A stretch of DNA of 16,829 bases from the NCBI GenBank assembly GCA_036795455.1, contig DAIRET010000054.1, positions 1 to 16,829 on the forward strand, read 5' to 3'. This DNA comes from DAIRET01 sp036795455. Its GTDB lineage: Bacteria; Bacteroidota; Ignavibacteria; Ignavibacteriales; Ignavibacteriaceae. Every line of letters starts with the position of its first letter. Position 1 is the first letter of the stretch. The translations under genes were made by a program, and so were the position numbers. Under the pieces are notes generated by a model, which was not told the origin of the DNA, ran no database searches, and saw only the letters and a program-made list of their open reading frames with translations. Of this stretch, positions 14,572 through 16,829 are shown piece after piece.

Positions 14572-16200
14572 CTACATTCTTTCCGGCGCTGAAACCCCGA
14601 GAATACTTAAACCGTTTTTCAGTACTATCATTACTGCAGTTATTAAAGCAATTCGTACTTCGGATAATTCCTTCCCGGTTCCAATTACACGGCAGTTAGT
14701 ATAGAAACGATGAAATGCAGCAGCCAAATCTTCAAGATAAACCGTCAATCTTTGCGGTTCCAGTAACCCGGCAGCCAAAAGTACTTCCTCTTTAAAACTA
14801 CCCAGTTTTTTCAAAAGTTTTTGTTCTTCATCAGCTTGAAGCAGATGTAAATTCTCTATTGATAGTACTAATTTCTCTTCCTCTACCATTCTAAGGATCG
14901 AACAAATTCTTGCGTGTGCGTATTGAAGATAAAATACCGGGTTGTCATCCGATTTTTGTTTTGCAAGATTCAAATCGAAATTCATATGAGAAGTAATGTT
15001 CCTCATATTGAAAAAGTAACGAACTGCATCGCTCCCCACTTCATCAATCAGTTCATCAAGTGTAATATAATTTGCTTTACGGGTTGACATTTTAACTGCT
15101 TCCCCGTTCTGCATTACAGTTACAAATTGATGAATCAATACTTTTACTTTACAGCTGTCATAACCAACCGATTTCAACCCGGCTAAAACATCGGGATAAG
15201 TAGCACTATGATCCGAGCCGAAAATATCAACCATCAAATCATAATTTCTTTCAAACTTCGTAATGTGGTATGCAATGTCCGGTAACCTGTAGGTTGGTTC
15301 ACCTGTAGATTTTACGATAACTTTATCCTGTTCATTACCGAGTTCCGAAAGCTTCAACCAAACAGCACCATCTTTTTCATAAATTAAATCTTTCTGTTTG
15401 AGTAGTTCAAGTAACCCCTCGATTTTCTTTTCATCGTAAAGGGTATTTTCATTAAAGAAAGTTTTATGTTTTATCCCTATTCTTTCAAGTGTTTGTTTGA
15501 TTTCAAGAAAAATTTCATTTTCAGCCGCTTCTTTGAATTTCCCTTCGGGTGATTCATCAATCAAAGTATTGCCATATTGTTTGAAAAGTTTCTCAGCTAT
15601 TGAAACGATATACTCTCCCTGGTAATAATCTTCAGGGAATTCAATTTCATTACCGAGCAGTTGCAAATAACGTTGTTTAACTGAATCCCCCAATACCCGC
15701 ATCTGTCTTCCAGCATTATTGAAATAATATTCTCTATCAACATCATAACCGACCCACTCTAAAAGATTAGCCACAGTATCACCGCAAACCGCATTTCTTC
15801 CGTGTCCTACAGTAAGAGGACCGGTTGGATTCGCAGATACAAACTCGACATTAGCTTTCAAACCATTGAACTTATCCGACCTTCCGTATGAGCCGGGATT
15901 TGTAATTATTTCTTTGATAATATCTGTAACATATTCTTTTGTAAAGAAAAAATTTATAAATCCTGGTCCGGCAATCTCAACTTTTTCAATTACATTAGTA
16001 TCGTACTTTAGATTTGAGATAATTTCATTTGCTATTTCACGGGGATTCCTTTTGATTATTTTCGATAGAAGCATAGCGCTGTTAGTCGATAAATCACCAT
16101 GAGATTCAACTTTTGGTTTTTCGAATGTAATAGTAATCTCTTTTAAATAAGGAAGTGAATCAGCAGTCTGCTGAAAAAGTGAGAATAAATAGTTTTTCAA
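14572..16200 (-). CDS. argS: Arginine-tRNA ligase
   Basis: Charges tRNA-Arg with arginine; a class I synthetase, 542 aa, near the normal length. In order: an N-terminal Add1 domain (1-110) for the tRNA elbow, the HIGH-type signature SANPTGPLTVGHGRN (122-136, with TVGH for HIGH), and LPDIAYH with GSDHSATYPDV (306-337). The KMSKS-type loop is KMSTR (370-374). A DALR anticodon-binding domain ends in LGVSAPERM. The start is TTG at 16200 with GAGG about 9 bases upstream. It lies 18 bases after rsfS and probably shares its transcript. The 3' end faces comF with 3 bases between the stops. Confidence 0.97.
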   Translation of the reverse strand: MKNYLFSLFQQTADSLPYLKEITITFEKPKVESHGDLSTNSAMLLSKIIKRNPREIANEIISNLKYDTNVIEKVEIAGPGFINFFFTKEYVTDIIKEIITNPGSYGRSDKFNGLKANVEFVSANPTGPLTVGHGRNAVCGDTVANLLEWVGYDVDREYYFNNAGRQMRVLGDSVKQRYLQLLGNEIEFPEDYYQGEYIVSIAEKLFKQYGNTLIDESPEGKFKEAAENEIFLEIKQTLERIGIKHKTFFNENTLYDEKKIEGLLELLKQKDLIYEKDGAVWLKLSELGNEQDKVIVKSTGEPTYRLPDIAYHITKFERNYDLMVDIFGSDHSATYPDVLAGLKSVGYDSCKVKVLIHQFVTVMQNGEAVKMSTRKANYITLDELIDEVGSDAVRYFFNMRNITSHMNFDLNLAKQKSDDNPVFYLQYAHARICSILRMVEEEKLVLSIENLHLLQADEEQKLLKKLGSFKEEVLLAAGLLEPQRLTVYLEDLAAAFHRFYTNCRVIGTGKELSEVRIALITAVMIVLKNGLSILGVSAPERM

Positions 16201-16218
16201 TTAATAGACCTCGTAAAA

Positions 16219-16608
16219 TTATTTAGTGGATTTCCTCTGTTTCGATTCTTTCTTTTTCAAAAGCGGGTCTTCTACATGCACAATATCCGCATCACCCCAA
16301 AGTTTTTCAAGATTGTAATATTCCCTTGATTCTCTTTGAAAGATATGAACAACAACATCCACATAGTCAAGAAGAACCCAATGCAGAGCCATATACCCTT
16401 CTTTGTGCCAGATTTTAATTCCTTCGTCCTTAAGAGTTTTTTCGATATGGTCTGCAATTGCTTTAACCTGTATATCGGAATCCGCTGTACAAATAATAAA
16501 ATAGTCGGTTACTGTTGTAATGCCGTTAAGGTTGATTTCAAGTACATCAGCACCTTTTTTTTCAAATATAAGAGATGCAATTCGTTCTTTCAGTTTTTCA
16601 GGTGTCAA
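16219..16608 (-). CDS. rsfS: Ribosomal silencing factor RsfS (YbeB/Iojap)
   Basis: Binds ribosomal protein L14 and blocks subunit joining when nutrients are scarce. 129 aa with the family core TDYFIICTADSDIQVKAIAD (34-53), HKEGY (68-72) and the C-terminal LDYVDVVVHIFQRESREYYNLEKLWGDA region, followed by a basic tail. The start is TTG at 16608: the TTG overlaps the stop of the upstream LytR_C gene (TTGA), and AGAGGA lies 7 bases before it. In many bacteria rsfS sits near nadD or LytR-family genes. Here it lies between a LytR_C protein and argS. Confidence 0.96.
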   Translation of the reverse strand: MTPEKLKERIASLIFEKKGADVLEINLNGITTVTDYFIICTADSDIQVKAIADHIEKTLKDEGIKIWHKEGYMALHWVLLDYVDVVVHIFQRESREYYNLEKLWGDADIVHVEDPLLKKKESKQRKSTK

Positions 16609-16829
16609 TTTGATCCTCTTGCTAATGGTTTAAGTTGTTTATAATCTTTGCCGATAATTAATGAAACATCAAGGAAATAATCTTTGTTGAGCTGTTGAAT
16701 TACAGCGGTTTCCCCAATTCCGAGTGAATCTGCAACTGCGAATGCGTTTTTAATATTTCCTTTTCTATCAATAATGATTGTATTCATTACATCGAAGGAA
16801 ATATAGTTGCCTGTTTGAATAACATCGAA
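16605..16829 (-). CDS. LytR_C-domain protein, C-terminal fragment (5' part beyond window)
   Basis: The frame is open from the right edge (FDVIQTGNYISFDVMNTIII...) and stops with TGA at 16605-16607, giving 74 residues. The pattern FAVADSLGIGETAVIQQLNKDYFLDVSLIIGKDY-like, with GKDY near the end, fits the LytR cell-envelope-related C-terminal domain (LytR_C). That domain occurs either alone behind a membrane helix or after a LytR-CpsA-Psr domain. The internal ATG at 16787 is not the start, because the domain begins further upstream. It overlaps rsfS by 4 bases. Confidence 0.72.
   Translation of the reverse strand, partial: FDVIQTGNYISFDVMNTIIIDRKGNIKNAFAVADSLGIGETAVIQQLNKDYFLDVSLIIGKDYKQLKPLARGSN

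Noticed and set aside
14572..16200. Defective HIGH motif in argS (TVGH)
   Set aside because: The second His and the surrounding NPTGPL and GRN are intact, and variation at the first HIGH position is tolerated in ArgS; the protein is otherwise complete.

Overview
The window looks like chromosomal DNA of an AT-rich member of the FCB group (Bacteroidota/Chlorobiota/Ignavibacteriota), most likely Ignavibacteriota-like. This is an inference from several signs: a long-form IspG with an internal insert, TAnnTTTG-type promoter boxes of the Bacteroidota kind in front of several genes, a BatA-like membrane VWA protein, a small RRM protein with a Gly/Arg tail, and palindromic intergenic repeats of a style common in these genomes. 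Unlike most Bacteroidota, many starts have clear Shine-Dalgarno sequences, and five of the seventeen genes start with GTG or TTG, which fits Ignavibacteriota better.

Left part (1-2600, minus strand): the 5' part of ispG (isoprenoid synthesis) overlaps a DJ-1/PfpI-family gene by 4 bases. Then comes a cold-shock-type RRM RNA-binding protein with its own terminator, then tRNA-Asp(GTC) with a strong terminator. Centre-left (2927-7242, plus strand): a membrane glycosyltransferase, then a compact nucleoside-salvage operon of cdd (cytidine deaminase), tdk (thymidine kinase), nupC (nucleoside importer) and punA (purine nucleoside phosphorylase). tdk, nupC and punA touch or overlap.

Middle (7243-10955) is an accessory island. 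It holds two copies of a 120-140 bp palindromic repeat; a promoter-like site; a 41-bp tandem array in which each unit contains a tiny ATG-to-stop frame overlapping the next; a strong hairpin; an unrecognised 229-aa protein; and a two-gene type II restriction-modification system of the BstYI/BglII family (probable site RGATCY). The array of overlapping mini-ORFs is the most unusual structure in the window.

Right part: surE, a VWA membrane protein and comF form a plus-strand operon (10956-14568). It runs head-on into the minus-strand operon LytR_C-domain protein - rsfS - argS (16829-14572), with only 3 bases between the two stop codons.
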